A DNA stretch of 64,000 nucleotides from Bacteriovoracia bacterium (GTDB taxonomy: Bacteria; Bdellovibrionota; Bacteriovoracia; Bacteriovoracales; Bacteriovoracaceae). Below, piece by piece: positions 1 through 7,422 of this stretch; within the stretch, counting starts at the first letter, position 1, and each line of letters begins with the position of its first letter. The stretch lies in assembly GCA_030431635.1 (NCBI GenBank), contig JAUIIL010000005.1, positions 1-64,000 of the forward strand. The letters run 5' to 3'. Under the pieces are notes generated by a model. That model did no database searches. It was given only the letters and a program-made list of their open reading frames with translations, and was not told the origin of the DNA. The position numbers and the translations under genes were made by a program.

Positions 1-103
1 TTCCAAAAATTTCGCAGCCTATTCTACTTAGGCCTAGTAATTGAAAAATATCCTCCCTATTTTTTAGTCTCAAATAAATCAACAATTTGTTTAGGTATTT
101 CAT
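1..103 (-). CDS. possible partial CDS, N-terminus only
   Basis: An ATG at 103 (minus) has an AAGGA ribosome-binding site about 7 bases upstream and opens a frame that stays open to the window edge (34 codons). The peptide begins MKYLNKLLIYLRLKNRED and looks helical. It would be the third gene of the minus-strand small-gene operon to its right. The plus strand also has an open frame ending at 120 just before a terminator-like hairpin, so the assignment is uncertain. I do not recognise the product. Confidence 0.35.
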   Translation of the reverse strand, partial: MKYLNKLLIYLRLKNREDIFQLLGLSRIGCEIFG

Positions 104-122
104 TTTATATCCTTAGTTAAGA

Positions 123-155
123 GGTGAATGAGATTTTCTCATCCACCCTTTTTTT
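123..155 (+). terminator. hairpin with T-run
   Basis: An 11-bp inverted repeat (123-133 and 137-147, one mismatch) has a 3-base loop and is followed by a run of seven T on the plus strand. It looks like an intrinsic terminator for plus-strand transcription entering from the left. It overlaps the 3' end of the minus-strand small CDS at 139-330. Confidence 0.45.
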
Positions 156-330
156 GTTGTTTAGTCTTCTTTCTTTGAACTTTTCCTGTCCTAGATTTTA
201 TACTAGAACTAAAGGATTTCGCTTTTTCTGCTGCCTTTATTTCTTTCTTCTTGTAATAGTCAAAATTAATTGCAACAAACTGGTAAAATGACCTTACTTC
301 TCTTAAATAATTTCTCATTACACTTCTCAC
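139..330 (-). CDS. small basic hypothetical protein
   Basis: A 63-residue frame (GTG at 330) or 59-residue frame (ATG at 318) follows two bases after the stop of the upstream gene, as in an operon. The C-terminal half is rich in Lys, Arg and Gln (end KTKQQKKGG), which suggests nucleic-acid or acidic-surface binding. There is no signal peptide or membrane segment. Neither start has a strong ribosome-binding site, so expression may depend on translational coupling. I do not recognise a family. Confidence 0.4.
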   Translation of the reverse strand: MRSVMRNYLREVRSFYQFVAINFDYYKKKEIKAAEKAKSFSSSIKSRTGKVQRKKTKQQKKGG

Positions 331-332
331 TT

Positions 333-776
333 TTACGCTGCAATAGCGATAGAATTACCAAATTCATCAAACCTCTCAACTAGCGGTTTGGTAAACCCAT
401 CTAGCAACCTACTGATTTTTTTTACAGAAATCCTTCTTTCCTTTCTCCCGTTTGAGGCCACATCTCCCCATATTCTCACTTTCTGATTTAAAAAAGGTAT
501 AAACTTTTTCATACCTAATCCATGTTCCAAAAGGATATCTTCGTCATCTTGGGTATAAAGGCTTGATTGATTTACATGGTCAAGTCGATCCCAACCTGCT
601 GCAACTAATGTCCCTTCAAAAACTTGATTTTTCTTAATCATCTCATTCTCCTTTCCTTGAGGGTTGTTTTTCTCACCTCTATATTCTTTCATAAGTTTTC
701 TGGCCATGTTATGCTCTCCAAAGAGTTCATGACATTCTATCGATCCTAATAGTGCTCTCTCTCGTAATGCATACAT
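333..776 (-). CDS. hypothetical protein, first gene of small operon
   Basis: A 147-residue soluble protein. I chose the ATG at 776 because a very strong GAGGAGG ribosome-binding site precedes it. A second ATG at 641 also has a good AAGGAGA site and would give a 102-residue form starting MIKKNQVFEG, so internal initiation is possible. The C-terminal part (VRIWGDVASNGRKERRISVKKIS) reads like a small beta-rich domain. There are no Cys pairs, signal peptide or membrane helix. Upstream at 851-900 lies a copy of the LysR promoter repeat, so this operon may belong to that regulator's regulon. Function unknown. Confidence 0.55.
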   Translation of the reverse strand: MYALRERALLGSIECHELFGEHNMARKLMKEYRGEKNNPQGKENEMIKKNQVFEGTLVAAGWDRLDHVNQSSLYTQDDEDILLEHGLGMKKFIPFLNQKVRIWGDVASNGRKERRISVKKISRLLDGFTKPLVERFDEFGNSIAIAA

Positions 777-850
777 CTTTCCTCCTCGTAAGCTCCAATG
801 TAGGTCTCGCTTACTTTGTTTCTTAACTAGATAATGTCGCTTTTTAATCA

Positions 851-900
851 ATAGGTATAATATATAGTTACTATACCAATAATAGGATTTAGGTATGTAT
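851..900. repeat. copy 1 of LysR promoter/operator repeat
   Basis: The first 24 bases are identical to 2194-2217. The next 26 bases match the second copy closely and end in the same ATGTAT as the LysR start. The copy holds a TATAAT at 856-861 and the palindrome ATAGTTACTAT. It lies upstream of the minus-strand operon starting at 776, just as copy 2 lies upstream of the csbD-like gene. It is probably a shared binding region for the LysR-type regulator. Confidence 0.7.
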
Positions 901-912
901 TATAATAATTTT

Positions 913-1824
913 TTATTGCATTTTCTTTATATGCCCATAATTTAAAACACCTACAAATAAAGTTCCTCCTAGAAGATTACCCAAAGCTGCGCATGTAATA
1001 AAAATAGTCGACCCAAAAAAATCTGGTACTTTAGAGTGAAATAAGCCACTAAAGATTTCAGATGCTCCTGCTATAGAATGAGGAAGGCCACCGTAACCTA
1101 TGATAAAAGTAATAATATATATACACAGGATTTGACCAACTGTTGAAGATGAAGCTAAGACAAGCCATCCCGCCTGTGCCATTAACCATCCAGCTAAAAT
1201 TGCACCAATAAATACTTCAGAGGCAGTATATAGTAATAATTCATTAGATATTTCAATAAAGCCGCTACTTGCATGAATCATTGAATCAGATAAAAAAAGT
1301 AGAACTGAGCTACAAAAAGTTCCACATAAGTTGCCAATTAAGACGATCCCCCAAAGAGTAAGTAGAGACTTAATTTTAACCCTTCCATCAAGAACAGGAT
1401 ACAGAGCAGTTGCTGTATGTTCTGTAAACAACTGGGTTCCACTTATGATCGAAACTATAAAACCCAGTGGATAGACAAGGGCTATAGACAAACGTTGTAT
1501 TTGAAAACTTTCTGTTCCCGAGAAAAGTTGAGATGTGAGTGCAACACACATTCCTGCAAACCCTAAAATTAGTCCTGCAGAAAGGGATGATAAAAATAGA
1601 GAAAAACCAGGTCGCTTATGCTGTTCGACTCCAATCAAAGTGGCCAACTCCAATATATCATCAGGGTGTCTTACAGAGTGATCATTTCTTTTAATAATTA
1701 TAGAAGTAAAATCAGTATTTTCTTGTTTTCTAGATATAGATCGCTCTGTCTCATGGTATTGTCCATTTTTGTCAGAAATACTGTTAACTTTTAATTTGCG
1801 ATCGCATTCGGTTTCAATTTGCAT
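913..1824 (-). CDS. formate/nitrite transporter family channel
   Basis: A 303-residue inner-membrane protein with about six hydrophobic segments from residue 75 onward, preceded by a charged cytoplasmic N-terminus of about 70 residues. The SLSAGLILGFAG and GTQLFTEHT segments are typical of the FNT family (FocA/NirC/YfdC), which forms pentameric channels for small monovalent anions. The long N-terminal extension is closest in style to YfdC-like members. An acid or anion stress role would suit the neighbouring CsbD-like and NhaR-like genes, but the substrate cannot be read from sequence. Confidence 0.85.
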   Translation of the reverse strand: MQIETECDRKLKVNSISDKNGQYHETERSISRKQENTDFTSIIIKRNDHSVRHPDDILELATLIGVEQHKRPGFSLFLSSLSAGLILGFAGMCVALTSQLFSGTESFQIQRLSIALVYPLGFIVSIISGTQLFTEHTATALYPVLDGRVKIKSLLTLWGIVLIGNLCGTFCSSVLLFLSDSMIHASSGFIEISNELLLYTASEVFIGAILAGWLMAQAGWLVLASSSTVGQILCIYIITFIIGYGGLPHSIAGASEIFSGLFHSKVPDFFGSTIFITCAALGNLLGGTLFVGVLNYGHIKKMQ

Positions 1825-1852
1825 AAAGTAGTAAATTCTCCGATGATTGAAT

Positions 1853-1903
1853 ACATAGGGAAGAACTCGCTTTTGCTTATTTTAAAAACGGAGTTCCCTA
1901 TGT
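1853..1903. terminator. long hairpin between csbD-like and FNT genes
   Basis: Inverted repeat arms at 1853-1868 and 1891-1903 pair over 13 bp with a three-base bulge. Neither side has a clear T-run. It could be a weak terminator or a processing site separating the minus-strand csbD-like gene from the FNT gene. Confidence 0.4.
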
Positions 1904-1938
1904 TTGATCTTTGAGATTGGTTTCTAGGATGCCTTGAT

Positions 1939-2139
1939 TTAACTTTTCTTTAATGAATCAGTGAAGGCTTTACATTCTTGCTCGGCCTTGGCCTTATCAT
2001 ATTGATAGGCTTTTTGCACTTTGTTTGGTAACTGATCCATATGGCCATTTAGACCATCAATGTCTGAGTCACTAAGCTTTCCAAATTTAGCTTTAATTTT
2101 ACCTTTTGTTTCTTTCCAGTCATTTTTTGATGATGTCAT
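1939..2139 (-). CDS. CsbD-like stress protein
   Basis: A 66-residue hydrophilic protein with the CsbD/YjbJ pattern: N-terminal WKETKGKIKAKFGKLSD, then a repeat-like DGLNGHMDQLPNKVQKAYQYDKAKAEQE. Members of this family are abundant general-stress proteins of unclear mechanism. An AAGGAG ribosome-binding site precedes the start. It is divergent from the LysR gene, with the operator repeat between them, so the regulator probably controls it. Confidence 0.8.
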   Translation of the reverse strand: MTSSKNDWKETKGKIKAKFGKLSDSDIDGLNGHMDQLPNKVQKAYQYDKAKAEQECKAFTDSLKKS

Positions 2140-2193
2140 CGTTTTTCTCCTTGTTTAGATTGTTAAAAACATGACAATGCCATTAATAATAAA

Positions 2194-2243
2194 ATAGGTA
2201 TAATATATAGTTACTATGTGATACATAGGATATAGATATGTAT
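2194..2243 (+). promoter_or_regulatory. LysR gene promoter/operator, repeat copy 2
   Basis: A 24-bp identical core shared with 851-874 carries a TATAAT (2199-2204) oriented toward the LysR gene, overlapped by ATAGTTACTAT. A second dyad, ATACAT-N11-ATGTAT (2221-2243), covers the LysR start codon and has the T-N11-A spacing usual for LysR-family boxes. Autoregulation and control of the divergent csbD-like gene are inferred. Confidence 0.6.
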
Positions 2244-3188
2244 AACTATAATCATTTATATTATTTTTACATCACGGTAAAATCGGGTGGAGTCACTATT
2301 GCGGCCAAACATCTTTCGATTAGCCAACCATCACTTAGTGGGCAACTAAAAGTTTTAGAAGATTTTCTTCAGATAAAACTTTTTAAAAAGGTGGGTAGGA
2401 AAAACGAGTTAACTCGCGAAGGTGCTGTCATTTTTGGCTTTTGTAGACAGATGTTTGAATTGTCTGAAGAAATGCACGAATCAATCACAGAAAAAATTCC
2501 ACATGCTTCAAGAAGAATTTATATTGGAGTTTCAAATGAAATTGCTCACTCGTTTGTTGTTGAGATTATAAGCCACTTTCTAAAAAAATATAATCCTCAA
2601 CTCAGGCCTAAAGTTACAATGATTTCAGGTATTCACGAAAAACTTGAGGAACAACTTCGTTTTAGAGAAATAGATGTGCTTGTTTCTCAGCTCTCAGCAA
2701 AAAGCCCTGACCTTGAAAACCTTCAAAAGGTTGAGGTTCCGGTTAACCTTGTTTGTACTATAAACAAAAAGCTAAGTCCTCAAAAACGCTATGTAAGTAT
2801 CTCTAATGCATTAAGTATAATTGAAGAAATAGGCCTGCATCGATGGGTAGTGCCCTCGTCAGGATTCAAGTTAAGGTCTGAAATTAATGAATACTTTGAA
2901 ACTAACTCTCTAAAGGGAGATATTGTTTTTGAAAGTGATGTCATAGAATCACTTACTCGTTCAGTTGTCGATAAAGTAGGGATATCTTTTCTTCCTTTAA
3001 TTTATATTCCAAAAGAGCTTGAGAGTAAGTCACTTTACTCCTTTGGACCTAAAAAAGGTTATTGGAAGCATCGAATTTGGATAGCTTCCCATAAAACAAG
3101 TAAAGATGACCATATTGTGAACTCCTTATCTCATTCATTTAAGGAGGTTTGCAATCCTATTATTTCGAGAAAGTTAATCGACGACTAA
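2238..3188 (+). CDS. LysR-family regulator, NhaR-like
   Basis: A 316-residue regulator with an N-terminal winged helix-turn-helix (about residues 1-60, NHLYYFYITVKSGG then ISQPSLSGQLKVLE) and a periplasmic-binding-like effector domain. The YNHLYYF opening and overall pattern resemble NhaR, which responds to sodium and pH stress in enterobacteria. No nhaA gene is in view; the neighbours are an FNT channel and a CsbD-like protein. The start codon lies inside a dyad shared with the duplicated operator, so the protein probably represses or tunes its own synthesis. Confidence 0.8.
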   Translation: MYNYNHLYYFYITVKSGGVTIAAKHLSISQPSLSGQLKVLEDFLQIKLFKKVGRKNELTREGAVIFGFCRQMFELSEEMHESITEKIPHASRRIYIGVSNEIAHSFVVEIISHFLKKYNPQLRPKVTMISGIHEKLEEQLRFREIDVLVSQLSAKSPDLENLQKVEVPVNLVCTINKKLSPQKRYVSISNALSIIEEIGLHRWVVPSSGFKLRSEINEYFETNSLKGDIVFESDVIESLTRSVVDKVGISFLPLIYIPKELESKSLYSFGPKKGYWKHRIWIASHKTSKDDHIVNSLSHSFKEVCNPIISRKLIDD

Positions 3189-3392
3189 TTTTAATTTACA
3201 AGAGTCAGTTACTTACTTTTAGATAACACCATTACTTAACTAGAAGATATCACTGAGTAAAATAATAATTAGGACAATGAGCTTATCTGTGTTAGAGTAA
3301 GTTAATTATTTGATCATGCGATAGTCATTTCGATATTTTGTTCTCAGAACGTCCTTCTAATTATTTCAATCAAATTAAAATTATAAACTTAT

Positions 3393-3429
3393 CACCTCAT
3401 AAGAGGTGAGTATGTGAGCTTTTGCGCTC
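3393..3429 (+). promoter_or_regulatory. two hairpins in the RRM gene 5' leader
   Basis: Stem CACCTC/GAGGTG (3393-3408) and stem GAGC/GCTC (3416-3429) sit just upstream of the start at 3442. Their position suggests control of translation or mRNA stability, as in cold-inducible RNA-binding protein leaders. The rest of 3189-3392 holds no gene that I can see. Confidence 0.4.
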
Positions 3430-3441
3430 AATGGAGAAACT

Positions 3442-3720
3442 ATGAGTAAAAAATTGTATGTAGGAAATTTATCTTATAACACAACAGAGAGTGAACTAAT
3501 GAATGAGTTCTCTCAATTTGGAAGCGTCGATAGTATTAATATTATCGTCGACCGTGAAACAGGCAGATGCAAAGGCTTTGGATTTATTGAAATGTCTTCA
3601 CCCGAAGAAGCCAGTACCTGTATTCTTAAATTGGACACTAAAGAGTTTATGGGACGTGCATTAAGGGTTAATGTTGCCACTACTCAGAAAGAAAAGCCAG
3701 CATTTAGAAATAGATACTAA
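3442..3720 (+). CDS. single-RRM RNA-binding protein
   Basis: A 92-residue protein made almost entirely of one RNA recognition motif. RNP2 is KLYVGNL at residues 4-10 and RNP1 is KGFGFIEM near residues 44-51. Such proteins bind single-stranded RNA and act as RNA chaperones, often at low temperature. A GGAG ribosome-binding site precedes the ATG. A close paralogue lies at 6464-6757. This copy ends in a short basic tail without the Gly-Arg repeats of the other. Confidence 0.92.
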   Translation: MSKKLYVGNLSYNTTESELMNEFSQFGSVDSINIIVDRETGRCKGFGFIEMSSPEEASTCILKLDTKEFMGRALRVNVATTQKEKPAFRNRY

Positions 3721-3736
3721 TTAAAGTTTAAATTAG

Positions 3737-3772
3737 CGTTTCTCTGATTTAAAACCAGAGAAACGTTTGTTA
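3737..3772 (+). terminator. intrinsic terminator after RRM gene
   Basis: A perfect 10-bp stem (3737-3746 with 3756-3765) and 9-base loop follow the RRM stop codon. The T-run is short and interrupted (TTTGTT), so read-through into the next gene is possible. Confidence 0.65.
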
Positions 3773-3783
3773 GGCGGGTAAAA

Positions 3784-4455
3784 ATGAAGTTTTTAAATAA
3801 AATTGCAAAAAAGATAGGAGTATTTGTAAATGATGCTCATTTCGATTTATTAATTGAAGGACTTCGCTTTAAAGGCATTAATGTTCAAAAAATTAAAATA
3901 GGAGATAAAATTGAGGATTTTTCATCAATCATCATTGATTTCTCGTATCCTTTAGAAATGGCATATAGGCTTTTAGATAAAATCGACTCTGATTCAGAGC
4001 TCTGTAATATAAATGTATTTGCTCTTATTTCTTCTCAGGAAGAGATAGATAAAATTACAAGAGCGCAGAATATTAGAATATGTGATTATATTGATATTAA
4101 TTCAACAGTTGATGAGTTGAAGAGGAAGCTTGATGAAGGACTTTCACCTGAAGGTCAACCCAGAAAACATTATGACAATATAAAGGTGAATGTTGAGATA
4201 AAAGGCTTCATGACACATATTTCAGAAAGTGGGGCCCTTTTTTCATCACCTATTTTATTTAATCGAGATAGAAGAGTTAAAGTTACATCAAATTTACTAA
4301 CTGAAATTTGTCAGAATAATCTCCCCATATTCAAAGTTTCTAAGATTTTTCCTTCCCCAAGTAGCATTTTTATAACAGAAATTGATTTTCTAAATTTAAG
4401 TGACATGTCTCGCTCAAATCTTAGGAGGGCAATTATGAGCTGGAGTTTAAAATGA
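3784..4455 (+). CDS. receiver-like/PilZ-like hypothetical protein A
   Basis: A 223-residue soluble protein. The first 125 residues alternate hydrophobic strands and helices like a CheY-type receiver (FSSIIIDFSYP, INVFALISS) but lack a clear phosphoacceptor arrangement. The last 90 residues (VKVNVEIKGFMTHISESGALFSS) resemble a PilZ-type barrel, with ISESGALFSS recalling the D/NxSxxG motif, though the RxxxR arginines are not evident. Its stop overlaps the start of the next gene by 4 bases, and the two have the same length and layout. I infer an ancient duplication. Confidence 0.5.
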   Translation: MKFLNKIAKKIGVFVNDAHFDLLIEGLRFKGINVQKIKIGDKIEDFSSIIIDFSYPLEMAYRLLDKIDSDSELCNINVFALISSQEEIDKITRAQNIRICDYIDINSTVDELKRKLDEGLSPEGQPRKHYDNIKVNVEIKGFMTHISESGALFSSPILFNRDRRVKVTSNLLTEICQNNLPIFKVSKIFPSPSSIFITEIDFLNLSDMSRSNLRRAIMSWSLK

Positions 4456-5120
4456 TTACACAAGTTCTTTTATCAAATGAGAGATATTTATCTTCGCTTA
4501 ATGGATTTTTCAAGAAGTTTAACTTAAAAGCAGAGTTTTCAATAAATATAGAGGATTTCAAAGAGCAATCCCTTAAACGTCATCCTGCGCTTTTCTTTAT
4601 TCAGGCAGATATTGAAAGCTCTTTGGACATTAAGAACTTAGTTGGTGACATAAGAGAGCTCTATGGCCTTTATGTTACAATCATTATCTTTGGTGATGGA
4701 ATGTCACAAACCAAACTTTCAAGCTATTTAGTTGAAGGTGCAGACCAGTTCTTTTCTTTTCCTTTTGATCAAGCCCTAATTGAGGATTTTTTGAGCAAGC
4801 GAACTGAAAGTTCTTTCTTTAATGCTTTTAAGTATCGTAACATCCCAACAAGAGCTTCTGAAGCTTATTTTAATATTGGTTTAGAAGTTGTAGAAATTAA
4901 TACTACTGGTGTTATTTTTCATGGAGATGATCTTATTAAGAATGGAACGATTCTTAATTTACCTCTGAATGAAGTATTCCAAAAATTCAAAGGAATGCTT
5001 TCTTTGCGAATTGTTCGCTGTGAAGTTATGGAGAGTGGTAGATTTATAATTTATACAGTCTATAAAGATATAGAGCAAGTAGAAAAAAATGTTATCGTAA
5101 ATGAAGTTAGGAAAGCATAA
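4452..5120 (+). CDS. receiver-like/PilZ-like hypothetical protein B
   Basis: A 222-residue protein, translationally coupled (ATGA overlap) to the preceding gene. The N-terminal half resembles a degenerate receiver ([31 protein letters not shown]). FSFPFD sits where receivers usually carry the conserved Lys-Pro, so the Lys is missing. The C-terminal half ([20 protein letters not shown]) is a beta-rich PilZ-like region. Loss of phosphorylation residues would make both proteins phosphorylation-independent adaptors. Function is not established. Confidence 0.5.
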   Translation: MITQVLLSNERYLSSLNGFFKKFNLKAEFSINIEDFKEQSLKRHPALFFIQADIESSLDIKNLVGDIRELYGLYVTIIIFGDGMSQTKLSSYLVEGADQFFSFPFDQALIEDFLSKRTESSFFNAFKYRNIPTRASEAYFNIGLEVVEINTTGVIFHGDDLIKNGTILNLPLNEVFQKFKGMLSLRIVRCEVMESGRFIIYTVYKDIEQVEKNVIVNEVRKA

Positions 5121-5143
5121 TTTTTATTAAACTGGAGAAAGTA

Positions 5144-5677
5144 ATGAATCCTTGGCATGATGTGGAAATTGGGAGTGATATTCCAAACAATTTCTCAACA
5201 ATTATTGAAGTTCCAAAAGGATCAAAAGTAAAATACGAATTAGACAAAAAAAGTGGTCTTATAAAAGTGGATAGAGTTTTATTTAGTTCTGTTCATTATC
5301 CTGCGAATTACGGATTTATTCCAAGAACGTACTGTGAAGATAATGATCCTTTGGATGTACTAGTTTTAGGACAAGAACCAGTTTATCCAATGTCAATTAT
5401 GACTGCTATTCCAATTGGTGTTATGAAAATGAAAGATGAAGGCGAAGCCGATGATAAAATAATCGCAGTTCATGCTCATGATCCTGAATATTGTGAGTAT
5501 AAATCAATAAGAGAGTTACCTCATCATCGTATGGCTGAAGTGAGAAGATTTTTTGAAGATTATAAAAAGTTGGAAAAGAAAGTAGTTGTAGTTAATGAGT
5601 TTCTAGATGTAGAAGATGCTAGGAAAGTACTGCTAGAAGCTATTAACCTTTATAAGAAGAAGTTTGGAGAGAGCTAG
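5144..5677 (+). CDS. ppa: inorganic pyrophosphatase (family I)
   Basis: A 177-residue cytoplasmic enzyme that hydrolyses pyrophosphate to phosphate, pulling polymer synthesis forward. The family I signature DNDPLDVLV is present near residue 66, with the upstream YPANYGFIP and the Lys/Glu residues of the metal site. Length is normal for bacterial hexameric enzymes. A GGAG ribosome-binding site precedes the ATG. It follows the receiver-like pair by 23 bases and may be cotranscribed with them. Confidence 0.95.
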   Translation: MNPWHDVEIGSDIPNNFSTIIEVPKGSKVKYELDKKSGLIKVDRVLFSSVHYPANYGFIPRTYCEDNDPLDVLVLGQEPVYPMSIMTAIPIGVMKMKDEGEADDKIIAVHAHDPEYCEYKSIRELPHHRMAEVRRFFEDYKKLEKKVVVVNEFLDVEDARKVLLEAINLYKKKFGES

Positions 5678-5719
5678 TAATTCTGAAATTAGGTTGTGAA
5701 AACAATTGAATTCGAAGGT

Positions 5720-6202
5720 TTAACTATCTCTTTCAGCTAATGGTCTAAGGATATTTTTAGATTCCTTAATTGTAACTTTGAACACTAGAGAGATTTCAGT
5801 TATTAGTGAGCCCGTGAGTTTATTAAGTAAGCTTGTTTCAAAACTATTAAGAGTTTTTAGAGAGGTAAGTGTTCTGAATAGCCTAAATAAACCTTGGATA
5901 TCTTGATTTCGAGATTCCCTTTTAAAATATTTTATTCTTTGGGACCTAGTTTCAAAAACTATCGGCGAGCTATAAACTTGGCATTTTTCGATTGAGCTAA
6001 TTAACTCATCTTTTGAAGACAGAAGCCTAAAACCAAGTTTACCTTTAGTAGGGTAATACCTTTTCATATTCTCTTTATATTTTTCGATAATATAAAAAGT
6101 ACCTTCTCCTTCTATTGATTCAACCCCTGTTATAGTTGCTAGACCTAACTCTAGGCCTAAGACTTTCTTTCCAACTAAATTGGCTTCTGGTGTGTTTTTC
6201 AT
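5720..6202 (-). CDS. CarD/CdnL-like transcription regulator
   Basis: A 160-residue protein. The N-terminal 65 residues (VGKKVLGLELGLATITGVESIEG, then YYPTKGKLGFRLL) follow the CarD/CdnL RNA-polymerase-interacting domain layout: a basic beta barrel that starts at a GxxV turn and ends in an L-G-x-R-L segment. The C-terminal part is helical, as in CarD. Such proteins bind the polymerase beta subunit and stabilise open complexes at rRNA and other promoters. The match is by eye and moderately diverged. A conserved DNA-contact Trp is not obvious. Confidence 0.6.
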   Translation of the reverse strand: MKNTPEANLVGKKVLGLELGLATITGVESIEGEGTFYIIEKYKENMKRYYPTKGKLGFRLLSSKDELISSIEKCQVYSSPIVFETRSQRIKYFKRESRNQDIQGLFRLFRTLTSLKTLNSFETSLLNKLTGSLITEISLVFKVTIKESKNILRPLAERDS

Positions 6203-6360
6203 TGTAATTGTCCTTTAGGCAGGAAGAAGAGGTTGCTACTAAATCTGTTATATCATAGAACACATACTAATTATCTAAGGCATTGAATACAAGCCTTGTC
6301 GTTGATATTGTTCAAAAAATTATAATATATTTCTTTTACCTTGTTTATTATCTATGCCGT

Positions 6361-6384
6361 GTTATAATCAATATAACAGTTTTT
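6361..6384 (+). terminator. AT-rich hairpin with T-run upstream of second RRM gene
   Basis: GTTATA/TATAAC (6361-6377) with a 5-base loop is followed after two bases by seven T. The TATAAT-like content means it could instead be a promoter region for the RRM gene. Placement 80 bases before the start fits either a leader attenuator or the promoter. Confidence 0.35.
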
Positions 6385-6463
6385 TTCAGAGATTTTTCCT
6401 TCCAGTTAACTTCTCCTAAAAATTCAAGTTAAAAGTTTAACCATTTTACGAGGAGTAATTGTA

Positions 6464-6757
6464 ATGAGTAACAAACTTTATGTAGGTAACCTTTCATTTT
6501 CTGTTAAAGAAGAAACTTTAACTCAACTTTTTTCTGACTGTGGCTCAGTTGATTCTGCTAAGATTATCACTGACCGTGATACTGGTAGAAGTAAGGGTTT
6601 TGGCTTCTTTGAAATGAGCTCATCTTCAGAAGCAGAAGAAGTTATCTCTAAATACAGCGGCTATGAAGTCGAAGGGCGTGAGTTAAAAATTAGTATTGCA
6701 AAACCACAAGAAAAAAGTGGTGGCTTTCGTTCTGGTGGCGGTAGAGGCCGTTATTAA
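6464..6757 (+). CDS. single-RRM RNA-binding protein with Gly-Arg tail
   Basis: A 97-residue protein with one RNA recognition motif: RNP2 KLYVGNL (residues 4-10) and RNP1 KGFGFFEM (about 44-51). It ends in a short Gly/Arg-rich tail (GGGRGRY). It is a paralogue of 3442-3720 and is preceded by a strong GAGGAG ribosome-binding site. The tail is typical of cyanobacterial and delta-group RNA chaperones. The last bases of the gene overlap the probable start of a methyltransferase in another frame. Confidence 0.92.
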   Translation: MSNKLYVGNLSFSVKEETLTQLFSDCGSVDSAKIITDRDTGRSKGFGFFEMSSSSEAEEVISKYSGYEVEGRELKISIAKPQEKSGGFRSGGGRGRY

Positions 6758-7421
6758 TAGTGAGATTTGTAAGTATCTTGATTTAAAATACCAAAGTATT
6801 GATATAAGAGGCACAGATGTACATTTGTGCTCTCTTAAAAATTCTCAACAATTTAGTGATAAAGATGGCAAAGCAGAGCAGCTTGGTATCAGCAGCGCTT
6901 TATGGCCATTATTCGGAACAATTTGGGATTCAAGTATTATTCTTGCAAACCATATTGCAAGCATTGATTTTAGTAATAAAAAGATTCTCGAAGTTGGTTG
7001 TGGCCTTGCCTTAACAAGTCATTTTCTTCAATTAAAGGGAGCTGATATTACAGCAACTGACTATCATCCAGAGGTTATTAAATTTTTAGAGGCAAACTCA
7101 AGATTAAATAGAATAAAAATAATCCCTTTTGTACAAACAAATTGGGATGATTTAGACTCAGAGCTTGGATGTTTCAACTTAATCATTGGTAGCGACATTA
7201 TGTATATGCAAGAACACCCTGAAAAATTGGCAAAATTTATGGATAAGCATGCTGATTCCAACTCGACTGTTATTGTAGTAGATCCTGGAAGGCATTATAT
7301 AAATCTTTTCACAAAGAATATGCATTTATATGAATTCAAGCACGAAAATATAATACCAAAAGATGTGAAAGATTTAAGTAAGCCTTTCAACGGTCTTATT
7401 CATTATTACACTAGGTTCTAA
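6753..7421 (+). CDS. METTL21-like class I methyltransferase
   Basis: About 222 residues with a Rossmann SAM-binding domain: motif I KKILEVGCGLAL, then ITATDYHPEV and LIIGSDIMYM. The upstream LGISSALWPLFGTIWDSS matches the family 16 protein-lysine methyltransferase style (METTL21-like), so the substrate is probably a protein. No ATG, GTG or TTG follows the RRM stop early enough to keep the conserved N-terminal region. The best-placed start is an ATT at 6753 with an AGAGG site 5 bases upstream. GTG at 6717 or TTG at 6696, inside the RRM gene, are alternatives. It is translationally coupled to the RRM gene either way. Confidence 0.75.
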   Translation: MNSEICKYLDLKYQSIDIRGTDVHLCSLKNSQQFSDKDGKAEQLGISSALWPLFGTIWDSSIILANHIASIDFSNKKILEVGCGLALTSHFLQLKGADITATDYHPEVIKFLEANSRLNRIKIIPFVQTNWDDLDSELGCFNLIIGSDIMYMQEHPEKLAKFMDKHADSNSTVIVVDPGRHYINLFTKNMHLYEFKHENIIPKDVKDLSKPFNGLIHYYTRF

Positions 7422-7422
7422 T

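Noticed and set aside
1-120. Plus-strand partial gene ending at 120 followed by a hairpin
   Set aside because: Composition and the minus-strand AAGGA-ATG favour a minus-strand partial gene, although the plus terminator keeps it possible.
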